Assembly: GCF_900105205.1 (NCBI RefSeq)
Contig: NZ_FNSQ01000005.1
Location: 2,604,001-2,668,000 of the forward strand
Source of the DNA: Microbacterium hydrocarbonoxydans
Lineage (GTDB): Bacteria; Actinomycetota; Actinomycetes; Actinomycetales; Microbacteriaceae
Reading direction: 5' to 3'
DNA: 64,000 nt
Shown in pieces: positions 9,908-17,764 of the stretch (positions within the stretch are counted from its first letter, which is position 1; each line of letters opens with the position of its first letter). The position numbers and the translations under genes were made by a program. The notes beneath the pieces were generated by a model. That model did no database searches and was not told where the DNA came from. It saw nothing but the letters and a program-made list of their open reading frames with translations.

Positions 9908-11088
9908 TTGGTCCTCCGGTAGAAAGGCAGAGCGGTCACGGTCGCGGGAATCCTGGTCCCCCGCACATCAAGGAATACTGCGGTTCCCACCGCAGCGGAA
10001 GACGGAGCGATGTAGGCCATCGCGATCGGGTGCCCGAGCGTCGGGCTGAGAGCGCCGCTGGTGATCTCGCCGAGGACGGCACCGTCCTGATCGACCACGG
10101 GGTAGCCGGCGCGTCCTGCGCGCTTGCCCTCCGCCACGAGTCCGACGAGGACGGGGGCGTCGGATGCGGCATCCACGGCGCCCTTGCCGATGAAGGCCTC
10201 CTTGTCGGCCACCACGACGCGTCCGAGACCCGCCTGCGACGGCTTGATGTCGCGGGAGAGCTCGTGGCCGTAGAGCGGCATGCCCGCTTCGAGTCGCAGC
10301 GTGTCGCGGGCTGCGAGACCGGCGGGCACGAGTCCGTGCGCCTGCCCGGCGACGAGCAGGGCGTCCCACAGTGCCGGGGCGTCTGCCGCCTTCACGAGCA
10401 GCTCGAATCCGTCCTCGCCGGTGTACCCGGTCCTGGCCAGGAGGAGAGGGCTGCCGACGAACAGCGCGTCGGCCCAGGCGTAGTACTTCTGCTCCACCCA
10501 CGGGGTGCCGAGGTCGGTGATCCCGGCCGTGGACGAGACGATCGCCTCGGCAGTCGGACCCTGCACGGCCAGAAGCGCGTACTCGTCCGAGACGTCTTCG
10601 ACGTCGACGCCGCGGTCGCCGAGGAAGCCTTCGAAGCTCCGCTCCGATGCACCTGCGAGCTCCGGACGGTCCCGCTCGATCTTCGACGGGAAGGAGCGTA
10701 CGCGCGAGGCGAAGGCCGCGTCGACGAATCCACGGTTGCCCGCGTTCGCGATCACGAGGTAGCGATCCTCGGCGAGGCGGTACACGATGACATCGTCGAC
10801 GATGCCGCCGTCCTCGGCCAGCACCAGCGAGTACTTCGCCTTGCCCACGGTCATCGCCGAGAGCCGCCCGGCGAGCGCGTAGTCGAGGAACTCCCCCGCG
10901 AACTCTCCGGTCACCAGGAACTCGGCCATGTGCGAGATGTCGAACAGCCCAGCCGCCTGTCGCACCGCATGGTGCTCGGCGAGGTCGGACGTGTATCGCA
11001 CCGGCATCTGCCATCCGCCGAAGTCGGTGAAGGAGGCGCCGAGCGCCTCGTGGCGCTCACGGAGCGGGGTGTAGCGGGGGTCCGACAT
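9904..11088 (-). CDS. gcvT: Glycine cleavage system aminomethyltransferase, T protein
   Basis: A 394-residue folate-binding T protein. It releases ammonia from the aminomethyl-lipoyl H protein and forms methylenetetrahydrofolate. The start is supported by the family N-terminus [28 protein letters not shown] and the following [16 protein letters not shown]. The C-terminal barrel contains GHPIAMAYI. It is the first gene after the glycine riboswitch and is translationally coupled to gcvH. A GGAG-type ribosome site lies just upstream of the ATG. Confidence 0.98.
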   Translation of the reverse strand: MSDPRYTPLRERHEALGASFTDFGGWQMPVRYTSDLAEHHAVRQAAGLFDISHMAEFLVTGEFAGEFLDYALAGRLSAMTVGKAKYSLVLAEDGGIVDDVIVYRLAEDRYLVIANAGNRGFVDAAFASRVRSFPSKIERDRPELAGASERSFEGFLGDRGVDVEDVSDEYALLAVQGPTAEAIVSSTAGITDLGTPWVEQKYYAWADALFVGSPLLLARTGYTGEDGFELLVKAADAPALWDALLVAGQAHGLVPAGLAARDTLRLEAGMPLYGHELSRDIKPSQAGLGRVVVADKEAFIGKGAVDAASDAPVLVGLVAEGKRAGRAGYPVVDQDGAVLGEITSGALSPTLGHPIAMAYIAPSSAAVGTAVFLDVRGTRIPATVTALPFYRRTK

Positions 11089-11139
11089 GGAGTTCTCCCG
11101 GGCTGGGGCGGGCGGAACGACGGCGTCGCCGTTCCTCGG

Positions 11140-11332
11140 AACTCCCCCTCTGTCATGGGCCTGAGAGCTTCGCCCAGGGACTGGGCTTTCACCGTCGGCG
11201 GAGACGAGCGGATGCCGCGTCGCTCGAACTCGCTTTTCAGAGTGGCCGGAACCGCGCGGTACGCGTACCTGAGAGATTGGCGGGGAGGCTTGCTCCTTCG
11301 GTGCCCGGCTGCGTTCGCCGGGGCTCTCCCGC
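11140..11332 (-). promoter_or_regulatory. Tandem glycine riboswitch upstream of gcvTHP
   Basis: Reading the minus strand from about 11332, a first aptamer begins GGGAGAGCCCCGGCGAAC, continues through CACCGAAGGAGCAA, and ends CCAATCTCTCAGGTA. The second contains GACGGTGAAAGCCCAG, GGGCGAAGCTCTCAGG and a closing ACAGAGGGGGAG. The repeated pair of (G)CCGA(A/C)GG plus CTCTCAGG cores in two adjacent units is the hallmark of the cooperative tandem glycine riboswitch. It sits about 50 bases before the gcvT ATG. By analogy with known examples it should turn on gcvTHP when glycine is abundant. The 11089-11414 stretch holds only this element and its promoter; a TAGACT -10 box at 11368-11373 is a candidate. 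Confidence 0.93.
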
Positions 11333-11414
11333 GTGGGTCATTCGGCCTGTCTTCACTTGTGGGGTCCAGTCTAGCGGGTCGACAGAGCCCCGCCGAGGGT
11401 GTTCGGTGCCGCTC

Positions 11415-12251
11415 TCATCTCCCGGCGATCTCGGCCCGCACCTCATCGCGCAGGCGGCCGAGGTTCTCCGGCTCGGGCGCAGCGCCCAACAGCGTCTTGG
11501 TGTACTCGTGCTGCGGGTCGAGGATGACCGCATCCGCCGGCCCGCGCTCGACGACGTCGCCCTTGTACAGCACCATGATCTCGTCGCTGAAATGGCGGGC
11601 GGTGGCCAGATCGTGGGTGATGTAGAGGACGCCGAGGTCGTCTTCGCGCTGCAGATCCGCGAGGAGGTTCAGGACCCCGAGCCTGATGGACACGTCGAGC
11701 ATCGACACCGGCTCGTCCGCGACGATGAAGCGCGCACCGGGTGCGAGCGCGCGGGCGATGGCGACGCGCTGCCGCTGCCCACCGGAGAGCTCGTGGGGGC
11801 GCCGCTCCGCGAAGCTCTCCCCCGGGGTGAGCCGCACCCGCTCGAGCAGGTCGATCGCCCGGGCGCGCACCTCGTCTCCGGAGAGCTTCGGATGATGCAG
11901 TCGGATCGGCCGCTCCAGGTGATGCAGGATCGTGTGGAACGGATTCAGCGAGGCGAACGGATCCTGGAAGACCATCTGCACCTGCGAGCGGTAGCGCTCG
12001 ACGGCTCGTCCGCGCATCCCGGTCTCCTGCCCGTCGAGCAGGATCTGTCCGCTGGTGGGCGTCTCGAGCTTCATGAGCATCCGGGCGATGGTCGACTTGC
12101 CCGATCCGGACTCTCCCACCAGGGCGACCGTCTTCCCGGCGGCGATGGTGAACGAGACATCCTTCACCGCGTGCAGCGTCGAGGTCTTGAGTCCCGAGCG
12201 CAGCGTGAAGTCCTTGACGAGGTTGCGGGCCTCGAGCGTGGGACCGGTCAT
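11415..12251 (-). CDS. ABC transporter ATPase, OppF/DppF type
   Basis: A 278-residue ATPase with Walker A GESGSGKST near residue 45, signature LSGGQRQRVAIARALA, Walker B FIVADEPVSMLD and the switch His in YITHDLATARHFSD. A short oligopeptide-transporter C-terminal region (HEYTKTLLGAAPE) follows. It is the last gene of the second importer operon, starting at an ATG that overlaps the OppD-type stop by four bases. The SVSMLDVS-type Walker B seen here is common in OppF subunits. It should pair with the next ATPase under the two permeases. Confidence 0.94.
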   Translation of the reverse strand: MTGPTLEARNLVKDFTLRSGLKTSTLHAVKDVSFTIAAGKTVALVGESGSGKSTIARMLMKLETPTSGQILLDGQETGMRGRAVERYRSQVQMVFQDPFASLNPFHTILHHLERPIRLHHPKLSGDEVRARAIDLLERVRLTPGESFAERRPHELSGGQRQRVAIARALAPGARFIVADEPVSMLDVSIRLGVLNLLADLQREDDLGVLYITHDLATARHFSDEIMVLYKGDVVERGPADAVILDPQHEYTKTLLGAAPEPENLGRLRDEVRAEIAGR

Positions 12252-13111
12252 CGGACCTCCTCCTGACTGGGCTGGTTGCCGGTGCGCACGAAGTCGCCGC
12301 GCGCGCCGGTCAGGCTGGGGAAGCTCGACAGCAGCCGTTTCGTGTACTCGTGCTGCGGCGTGCGGTAGATCTCCTCCGCCGTGCCCTCCTCGACGATCTC
12401 CCCCTGCAGCATCACCGCGATGCGGTCGCTGATCTCGATCAGCATCGGGAGGTCGTGCGTGATGAAGATCACCGCGAACCCGAGCCGCTCGCGCAGGCGC
12501 ATGATCTCGCGGATGATCCCCCGCTGGACCACGACGTCGAGCGCCGTGGTGGGCTCGTCCATGATCATCACCTGCGGGTCGAGGGCCAGCGCCATCGCGA
12601 TCATCATGCGCTGGCGCATGCCGCCGGACAGCTCGTGCGGGAAGCTCGTCAGCCGCGACGGGTCGACGCCGACGAGCGTGAGCAGCTCCTCCGCGCGCGC
12701 CTGCTTGTCCTTCTTCGACATCCCGGGACGGTGCGTGTCGAAGATGTCGAAGATCTGCGCCCGCACATCGATCACCGGATTGAGGGAGTTCATCGCCCCC
12801 TGGAAGACCATCGAGATCTTGTCCCAGCGGAACGCCCGCAGTCCGTCGCCGTCGAGCGCGACGATGTCGATGTCGTGCCCGTCTCGATCGTGGAAGACGA
12901 TCTCCCCGCCGGTCATCAGCGCCGGCGCCTTGAGCAGTCGGTTCATCCCGTACGCGAGCGTCGTCTTGCCGCATCCCGATTCCCCGGCGAGTCCGAGGAT
13001 CTCGCCGCGGTTGAGCGTCAGCGACACGTTCCGCACGGCCTTGACCGGAGGATCGACCTCGTACTCGATCGACACGTTGCGGGCCGTGAGCACGGCGTCC
13101 GGAGCGCTCAT
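12248..13111 (-). CDS. ABC transporter ATPase, OppD/DppD type
   Basis: A 287-residue ATPase whose ATG overlaps the permease stop by four bases. It has Walker A GESGCGKTT near residue 42, signature LSGGMRQRMMIAMALA and Walker B VMIMDEPTTALD. The OppD-type C-terminal tail reads HEYTKRLLSSFPSLTG. OppD subunits often carry a 4Fe-4S cysteine motif in that tail, but I see no cysteine cluster here. It forms a heterodimer with the OppF-type protein to energise the importer. Confidence 0.94.
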   Translation of the reverse strand: MSAPDAVLTARNVSIEYEVDPPVKAVRNVSLTLNRGEILGLAGESGCGKTTLAYGMNRLLKAPALMTGGEIVFHDRDGHDIDIVALDGDGLRAFRWDKISMVFQGAMNSLNPVIDVRAQIFDIFDTHRPGMSKKDKQARAEELLTLVGVDPSRLTSFPHELSGGMRQRMMIAMALALDPQVMIMDEPTTALDVVVQRGIIREIMRLRERLGFAVIFITHDLPMLIEISDRIAVMLQGEIVEEGTAEEIYRTPQHEYTKRLLSSFPSLTGARGDFVRTGNQPSQEEVR

Positions 13112-14085
13112 GCGGCGACCCCCTTCGTCTTGGCCGCCTTGCGCACACGCCGAGCAGCATCCGGCGCGGCGCGCAGCTTCGGGTTGATGACCTCGTCGAT
13201 CGCGAAGTTGATCAGCGCGAGTCCCGCACCGAGCACGGCGATCATGACCCCCGGCGGCACGAACCACCACCACGCCCCTCGTCCGAGCGCCTGCCCGGAC
13301 TGCGCGTCGTTCAGGATGGTCCCCCAGGTGATGGAGGAGTTCGGCCCGAGGCCGAGGTAGGACAGCCCCGCCTCGCCCAGGATGGCGAAGATGATCGCGA
13401 ACAGGAACTGCGCGGTGAGCAGGGGCAGCAGGTTCGGCATGATCTCGACGAGGATGACGCGGAACGAGCGCTCCCCCGCGACCTTCGACGCGTACACGTA
13501 GTCGCGCGTGCGCAGCGACCGGGTCTGCAGGCGCAGGACGTAGGCGGCACCGGCCCACGAGGTGATCCCGAGCACGAACGCCACGAGCTGCCAGCTGCGC
13601 TGCGGCACGAAGGAGGCGATCACCATGACCAGCGGCAGGCCGGGGATCACGATCATCACGTTGGTGAACAGCGCGAGTGCATCCTCGCGCCACCCGCCGA
13701 GGTAGCCGGCCAGGACGCCGAAGACGAGGGAGAGCACGATGGCGATCCCGCCGGCGACGACGCCGACCAGGAGCGAGCCCTGGGCGCCGATCGCGAGCTG
13801 GGCGAACATGTCGTTGCCGAGCTTGGTGGTTCCGAGCCAGTGCTCCGCGGAGGGCGGCAGCAGCGCCGGATTGTCGGTGCTGCGCGGGTCCTGCGAGAAC
13901 ATCGGCGCGATGATCGCGAACAGCACGATCGCGAGGACGAGCGTGGCGCCGACGACGAACTTCGCCGACGAGGTCGGCAGCACGCGACGCTTGCGCGACC
14001 GCTGCGTGGCCAGCGAGATGGTGCTCGCCGGCTGGGTCATGGGCTGATCCTTGGTGATCAGCAGGGTGTTCTCGGTGTCAGACAT
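13108..14085 (-). CDS. ABC transporter permease, OppC/DppC type
   Basis: A 325-residue permease. The start is taken at the ATG that overlaps the OppB-type stop by eight bases (MSDTENTLL); ten in-frame residues further upstream are antisense-like. A cytosolic N-terminus of about 50 residues leads into helix 1 (VVGATLVLAIVLFAIIAP), then the EHWLGTTKLGNDMFAQL segment typical of OppC, five more helices and the EAA loop GERSFRVILVEIMPNLLPLL. A basic C-terminal tail (KAAKTKGVAA) ends the protein. It forms the channel with the OppB-type subunit. Confidence 0.93.
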   Translation of the reverse strand: MSDTENTLLITKDQPMTQPASTISLATQRSRKRRVLPTSSAKFVVGATLVLAIVLFAIIAPMFSQDPRSTDNPALLPPSAEHWLGTTKLGNDMFAQLAIGAQGSLLVGVVAGGIAIVLSLVFGVLAGYLGGWREDALALFTNVMIVIPGLPLVMVIASFVPQRSWQLVAFVLGITSWAGAAYVLRLQTRSLRTRDYVYASKVAGERSFRVILVEIMPNLLPLLTAQFLFAIIFAILGEAGLSYLGLGPNSSITWGTILNDAQSGQALGRGAWWWFVPPGVMIAVLGAGLALINFAIDEVINPKLRAAPDAARRVRKAAKTKGVAA

Positions 14086-15073
14086 TCTGGCGCGCCCTCG
14101 GATCGATGAAGCCATAGACGAGGTCCATGAAGAAGTTGGCGGCGAGCACGGTGATCGTGATGACGAGGAAGAGTCCCTGCATCAGCGCGTAGTCGTTGTT
14201 CGTGACCGCCTGGAACATCAGCTTGCCGATGCCGGGATAGGTGAACACCTGCTCCATGACGATCGATCCGGCGACCACGAAGCCCAGGGTGATCGAGAAG
14301 CCCGCGATCGACGGGATCGCCGCGTTGCGAGCTGCGTACGTGGTCATGATGCGCCGGGGACGCAAGCCCTTGGCCTCAGCGGTGAGCACGTAGTCCTCCG
14401 CCATGGTCTGCACCATCATGTTGCGCATCCCGAACATCCAGCCGCCGACCGAGGAGATGACGATCGTGAGGGCCGGCAGGACCGCGTGCGAGAGCGCGTT
14501 GGTGAAGAACGCCCACGTCGGCTCAGGGCCGTCCGGGAAGTCGAAGACGTCGTAGCCTCCGAAGATCGGGAACCAGCCGAGCCCGACGGCGAAGACGGAG
14601 ACGAGCAGCAGCGCCATCCAGAAGTACGGGATGGACTGCAGCACCGTCGTCGCGGGGATCAGGTGGTCGACCCAGGTCCCGCGCTTCCACCCCGCCCAGG
14701 CGCCGAGGACGACGCCGAGGATGAAAGAGATGACGGTGACGGTGCCGACGAGGATGAGCGTCCAGGGCAGCGCCTGGCTGATCAGCTCGCTGACCGGGGT
14801 GGGGAACTTCGTCACCGAGACGCCGAGATCACCCTGGAACATGCGTCCCCAGTAGGCGATGTACTGCTCCCAGAGCGAGGAGTCATCGCCGCCGAGAAGC
14901 AGCTTGATGTTGCGGATCGTGGTCTCGGAGACCTCACCGCCTGCTCGCTGCATCTTGGCGATCATGATGTCGGCCGGGTTCCCCGGCATCAGCCGGGGAA
15001 GGAGGAAGTTGAGTGAGATCGCGGCCCACAGCGTGAACGCGTAGAACCCGATCCTTCGTGCATAGAACTTCAT
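14078..15073 (-). CDS. ABC transporter permease, OppB/DppB type
   Basis: A 331-residue permease starting MKFYARRIGFYAFTLWAAISLNFLLPRLMPGNP, a standard OppB N-terminus (first helix, then MPGNP). The EAA loop is GLRPRRIMTTYAARNAAIPSI. The periplasmic loop with MQRAGGEVSETT is longer than in the first importer and resembles the Dpp-family systems that carry oligosaccharides such as cellobiose, but this is only suggestive. It lies 37 bases downstream of the binding-protein stop. Confidence 0.92.
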   Translation of the reverse strand: MKFYARRIGFYAFTLWAAISLNFLLPRLMPGNPADIMIAKMQRAGGEVSETTIRNIKLLLGGDDSSLWEQYIAYWGRMFQGDLGVSVTKFPTPVSELISQALPWTLILVGTVTVISFILGVVLGAWAGWKRGTWVDHLIPATTVLQSIPYFWMALLLVSVFAVGLGWFPIFGGYDVFDFPDGPEPTWAFFTNALSHAVLPALTIVISSVGGWMFGMRNMMVQTMAEDYVLTAEAKGLRPRRIMTTYAARNAAIPSIAGFSITLGFVVAGSIVMEQVFTYPGIGKLMFQAVTNNDYALMQGLFLVITITVLAANFFMDLVYGFIDPRARQNV

Positions 15074-15110
15074 GTCACAGACCTTGCTTCCTCCTCCCCC
15101 GACTCACTGC

Positions 15111-16802
15111 TCAGTTGGCCGGCTCGAGCTGCGTCAGGACGTAGCCTGCCGCGATCGCGCCCCACGACGGCGGGAAGGCGTAGAGGTCGTCCTCCGTCGG
15201 CCAGCCCGTGAAGTCCTTCGTGTTGTAGAAGGTCTGCGTCGCGTTGACGACCAGCGGGATGTAGGGGAGGTCACGCACGATCTCGTTCTGGATCGTGCCG
15301 TACAGCTCCTTCTTCTCGGCCTCGTCGTTCGTGCTGATGGCGGCCTGGACGGCCTCGTCGACGACGGGGTTGTTGTAGCGGCTGAAGTTCCAGCGTCCTG
15401 CAGGGACCTCGGTGCCGACCGGGCTGGTCGATGCGACGTCGGTGCCACCGAACCAGTCGCGGTAGATCTGGAACGGGTCGGCGACGGAGGTGCCGATGAC
15501 ACCGCCGACGATCAGCTGGAAGTCACCGCCCTGACGGGCATCCGAGAACTCCTGCCACTGCACCGTCGATGCGGTGACCTTGATGCCGGCGGCCTCCGCC
15601 TGCTCGGCGATCAGCTTGGCCGCGTCGTTGTAGTCGGTCCAGCCGTCGACGGAGATCAGGCTGAGCTCGATCGGCGTGCCGTCCTTCGCATAGAAGTCGC
15701 CGTCCTTGGTGTAGCCGGCGGCCTCGAGGATCTCCCCCGCCTCCGCGGCGTTCGCCTCCTGCGGGCTGACCTCGTTCGCGGAGTCGGCCACCCACTTCTC
15801 GTCGCGGGGCAGCAGGGCGAAGGTCGGCGAGATGTCACCGGTCAGGCCCACGAACGCCTTGTCCTTGATGGCCGCACGATCGATGGCGACGTTGAGTGCC
15901 TGGCGCACCGCGACATCGGTCTGCGGGCCCGTGCATCCGAGCTCCGCGTTCGAGCAGGTGTACAGCACGGTCGGGTCCTGCGGGGTGTTGATCCAGTCGA
16001 TCGCACCGTTGCCGGTGACGTCGTCGGGGTTCGGGATGAACATGCCGGTCCAGTCGAGCTTGCCGGCGGCGAGCAGGTCCTGCGCGGTCTGGTTGTTGTC
16101 CACCGCGATGTACTGCACCTTCTTGACGCCGAGCTCGTCCGCGTCACGGAAGTTCTCGTTGGCGACGAGGGTGTACGACTCGCTCGTGGTCTTGTCGACC
16201 ACGTAGGCGCCGGACCCCACCGGATCCTCGTTGGCGAAGTTGGCGAAGTCCGTGACCTCGGACCAGACGTGCTCGGGAAGGATGTACGTCGAGCCCAGAC
16301 GCTGGAACTCGGTCGTGTACTGCGCACTCGAATAGGTCAGCACGACCGTGGTGTCGTCGGTGGCCTCGGCCGAGACGAGGCCGTTGCCCTCGGGGTTGTT
16401 GGCTTCGTAGGTGAAGGAGAAGGCGACGTCGGCCGCCGTGAGGGGCTCGCCGTCGCTCCACTTGAGGTCGGGCTTGATGGTGATCGTGATCACCGTGCCG
16501 TCCTCGTTGTACTCGTACGAGTCGCCGATGAGCCCGATCGGCTCGGAGTCCGCGGTCTTGTTGAAGAAGAACAGCGGCTCGTAGATGGGTCCGAGCGCGC
16601 CATGGAGCACGGTCGGTGCGAACGGGTTGTAGTTCGCCGTGATCGGGGTCTGACTGCCGGCCCAGACACGAAGCGCGCGGTCGCTGTCGCCACCGCTCCC
16701 CTCGTTGCTGCCGCCTGCGCCACAGGCGGTCAAGCCCAGGGCGAGGACGGAGGCCCCCGCCACAGCGGTGAGCGCGATCTTGCGCCTTCCGTTACGGATC
16801 AT
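15111..16802 (-). CDS. ABC transporter substrate-binding lipoprotein (SBP_bac_5)
   Basis: A 563-residue binding protein. ATG 16802 has GAGAGGAAA upstream and opens a lipoprotein signal: MIRNGRRK, a hydrophobic core and LALGLTAC, making Cys27 the lipidated residue. A Gly/Ser/Asn linker follows, then VWAGSQTPITANYNPFAPT, WSDGEPLTAADVAFSF and PVGSGAYVV, all from the DppA/OppA fold. The NYNPF segment after the first strand and the system layout also occur in Dpp-family binding proteins for beta-glucosides, so the ligand could be an oligosaccharide rather than a peptide. It heads the operon 16802-11415. The promoter overlaps a perfect palindrome, which predicts ligand-responsive repression by a regulator not encoded next to it. 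Confidence 0.92.
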   Translation of the reverse strand: MIRNGRRKIALTAVAGASVLALGLTACGAGGSNEGSGGDSDRALRVWAGSQTPITANYNPFAPTVLHGALGPIYEPLFFFNKTADSEPIGLIGDSYEYNEDGTVITITIKPDLKWSDGEPLTAADVAFSFTYEANNPEGNGLVSAEATDDTTVVLTYSSAQYTTEFQRLGSTYILPEHVWSEVTDFANFANEDPVGSGAYVVDKTTSESYTLVANENFRDADELGVKKVQYIAVDNNQTAQDLLAAGKLDWTGMFIPNPDDVTGNGAIDWINTPQDPTVLYTCSNAELGCTGPQTDVAVRQALNVAIDRAAIKDKAFVGLTGDISPTFALLPRDEKWVADSANEVSPQEANAAEAGEILEAAGYTKDGDFYAKDGTPIELSLISVDGWTDYNDAAKLIAEQAEAAGIKVTASTVQWQEFSDARQGGDFQLIVGGVIGTSVADPFQIYRDWFGGTDVASTSPVGTEVPAGRWNFSRYNNPVVDEAVQAAISTNDEAEKKELYGTIQNEIVRDLPYIPLVVNATQTFYNTKDFTGWPTEDDLYAFPPSWGAIAAGYVLTQLEPAN

Positions 16803-16893
16803 TCTGAATTTCCTCTCGGTGCTGCACTGCAGGAGGGATTCTCCGGTTGGAGCCGAACCCCGGGATGGGGTCCGTGGCAGATCCCGGAAAAGG

Positions 16894-16922
16894 GATTTGT
16901 TAGGACAGTAACCTAACAAATC
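16894..16922. promoter_or_regulatory. Perfect 11+7+11 palindromic operator over the second importer promoter
   Basis: GATTTGTTAGG (16894-16904) and CCTAACAAATC (16912-16922) form a perfect 11-bp inverted repeat with a 7-base spacer. On the minus strand a possible -35 TTGTCG and -10 TAGGTT at 17-bp spacing place the -10 inside the left part of the palindrome as transcribed, ideal for repression. The half-site GTTAGG resembles operators I associate with ROK-type sugar regulators in actinobacteria (from memory). The spacer is too short for a DtxR/IdeR iron box (TTAGG-N9-CCTAA). Confidence 0.75.
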
Positions 16923-16995
16923 GATTTCGGGGCGACAAGGGTTCTTCCGGCCGTCGTATAACGTTTCGGCCTCAGCCCGAGGGATGTCATGAAGG

Positions 16996-17024
16996 TGCAC
17001 TAACAGTCGCGATGACACTAAGAT
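16996..17024 (+). promoter_or_regulatory. nrtR-nad operon promoter with paired CACTAA sites
   Basis: CACTAA occurs at 16998-17003 and again at 17016-17021, 18 bp apart on the same DNA face. The second copy overlaps a plausible -10 TAAGAT (17019-17024), and the first overlaps the matching -35 position. NrtR proteins usually repress their own operon, so this pair is the best candidate NrtR operator. I cannot confirm the family's actinobacterial consensus from memory. Confidence 0.5.
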
Positions 17025-17047
17025 CGATCCCGGAGGTTAAGGTACCT

Positions 17048-17764
17048 ATGACTCAAACCAGGGATATCGACGTGGCTGTCTCCACGGTGATCCTCACGCT
17101 GCGGCGCACCGACGACGGCGGGGCCGTGCTCGCCCTCCCCCTCGTGCTCCGCACCAGGGAACCTTTCGCCGGACAGTGGGCGCTCCCCGGCGGCTGGCTC
17201 ACCACGACCGAGTCCCCAGTCGATGCGGCGGCCCGCACGCTCGCGGAGACCACCGGCCTCACCCCCAGCTACCTGGAGCAGCTCTACGCGTTCGGCGCCG
17301 TCGACCGCTCCCCCACCCGCGTCGTCTCGATCGTCTACTGGGCGCTGCTGCGTCAGGACGACGTCGACGCGCAGAGCGCCGCCCACCGCGCCTCCGGTCG
17401 AGCCCCGGAGAACGTGCGGTGGTTCGATCTCGACGACCTGCCGACGCTCGCGTTCGACCACACCAAGATCGTCGACTACGCGCTGTGGCGCCTGCGCAGC
17501 AAGGTCGGCTACAGCCGTGTAGCGCACGGATTCCTCCCCGCCGAGTTCACCCTCGCCGACCTCCGCGAGGCCTACGAGGCGATCCTCGGCAAGCACCTCG
17601 ACCCCGCGAACTTCCGCCGTCAGGTCGAATCCGCGGGCAACCTGCTCCCCACCGACCATTTCCGCACCGGCAACCACCGCCCCGCCCGCCTGTACCGCTA
17701 CAACACCGACGTCGAGCTCGCCGATCACGGCCCGCTCGGCCCAGAGGAGACGAGCATCCGATGA
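17048..17764 (+). CDS. nrtR: NrtR-type Nudix-related transcriptional regulator of NAD synthesis
   Basis: ATG 17048 follows GGAGG by ten bases; an in-frame ATG at 17012 has no ribosome site and would cover the presumed promoter. The 238-residue protein has an N-terminal Nudix fold (about 1-140) and a C-terminal winged helix with the NrtR pattern FTLADLREAYEAILGKHLDPANFRRQVES. The Nudix box is degenerate: GWLTTTE...RTLAETTGL, where the usual RExxEE is RTLAET. This suggests the domain senses an NAD-related ligand such as ADP-ribose rather than hydrolysing it, as described for NrtR. It overlaps nadA by four bases and should repress the nad operon. Confidence 0.9.
   Translation: MTQTRDIDVAVSTVILTLRRTDDGGAVLALPLVLRTREPFAGQWALPGGWLTTTESPVDAAARTLAETTGLTPSYLEQLYAFGAVDRSPTRVVSIVYWALLRQDDVDAQSAAHRASGRAPENVRWFDLDDLPTLAFDHTKIVDYALWRLRSKVGYSRVAHGFLPAEFTLADLREAYEAILGKHLDPANFRRQVESAGNLLPTDHFRTGNHRPARLYRYNTDVELADHGPLGPEETSIR

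Noticed and set aside
11415..13160. Single 581-codon frame suggesting a fused double ATPase in the second importer
   Set aside because: The N-terminal part of that frame is an out-of-frame reading of the OppD-type gene; the two ATPases are separate genes overlapping by ATGA.
15072..16916. Plus-strand open frame of 614 codons across the second binding protein
   Set aside because: Antisense shadow of a lipoprotein gene with full family features.
16894..16922. DtxR/IdeR iron box
   Set aside because: The TTAGG and CCTAA half-sites are spaced by 7 rather than 9 bases and the flanks extend the symmetry to GATTTG, unlike the iron box.
17176..17760. Upstream extension of nadA within nrtR
   Set aside because: It is the alternate frame of nrtR, rich in Arg and Pro; nadA starts at ATG 17761 in the ATGA overlap.
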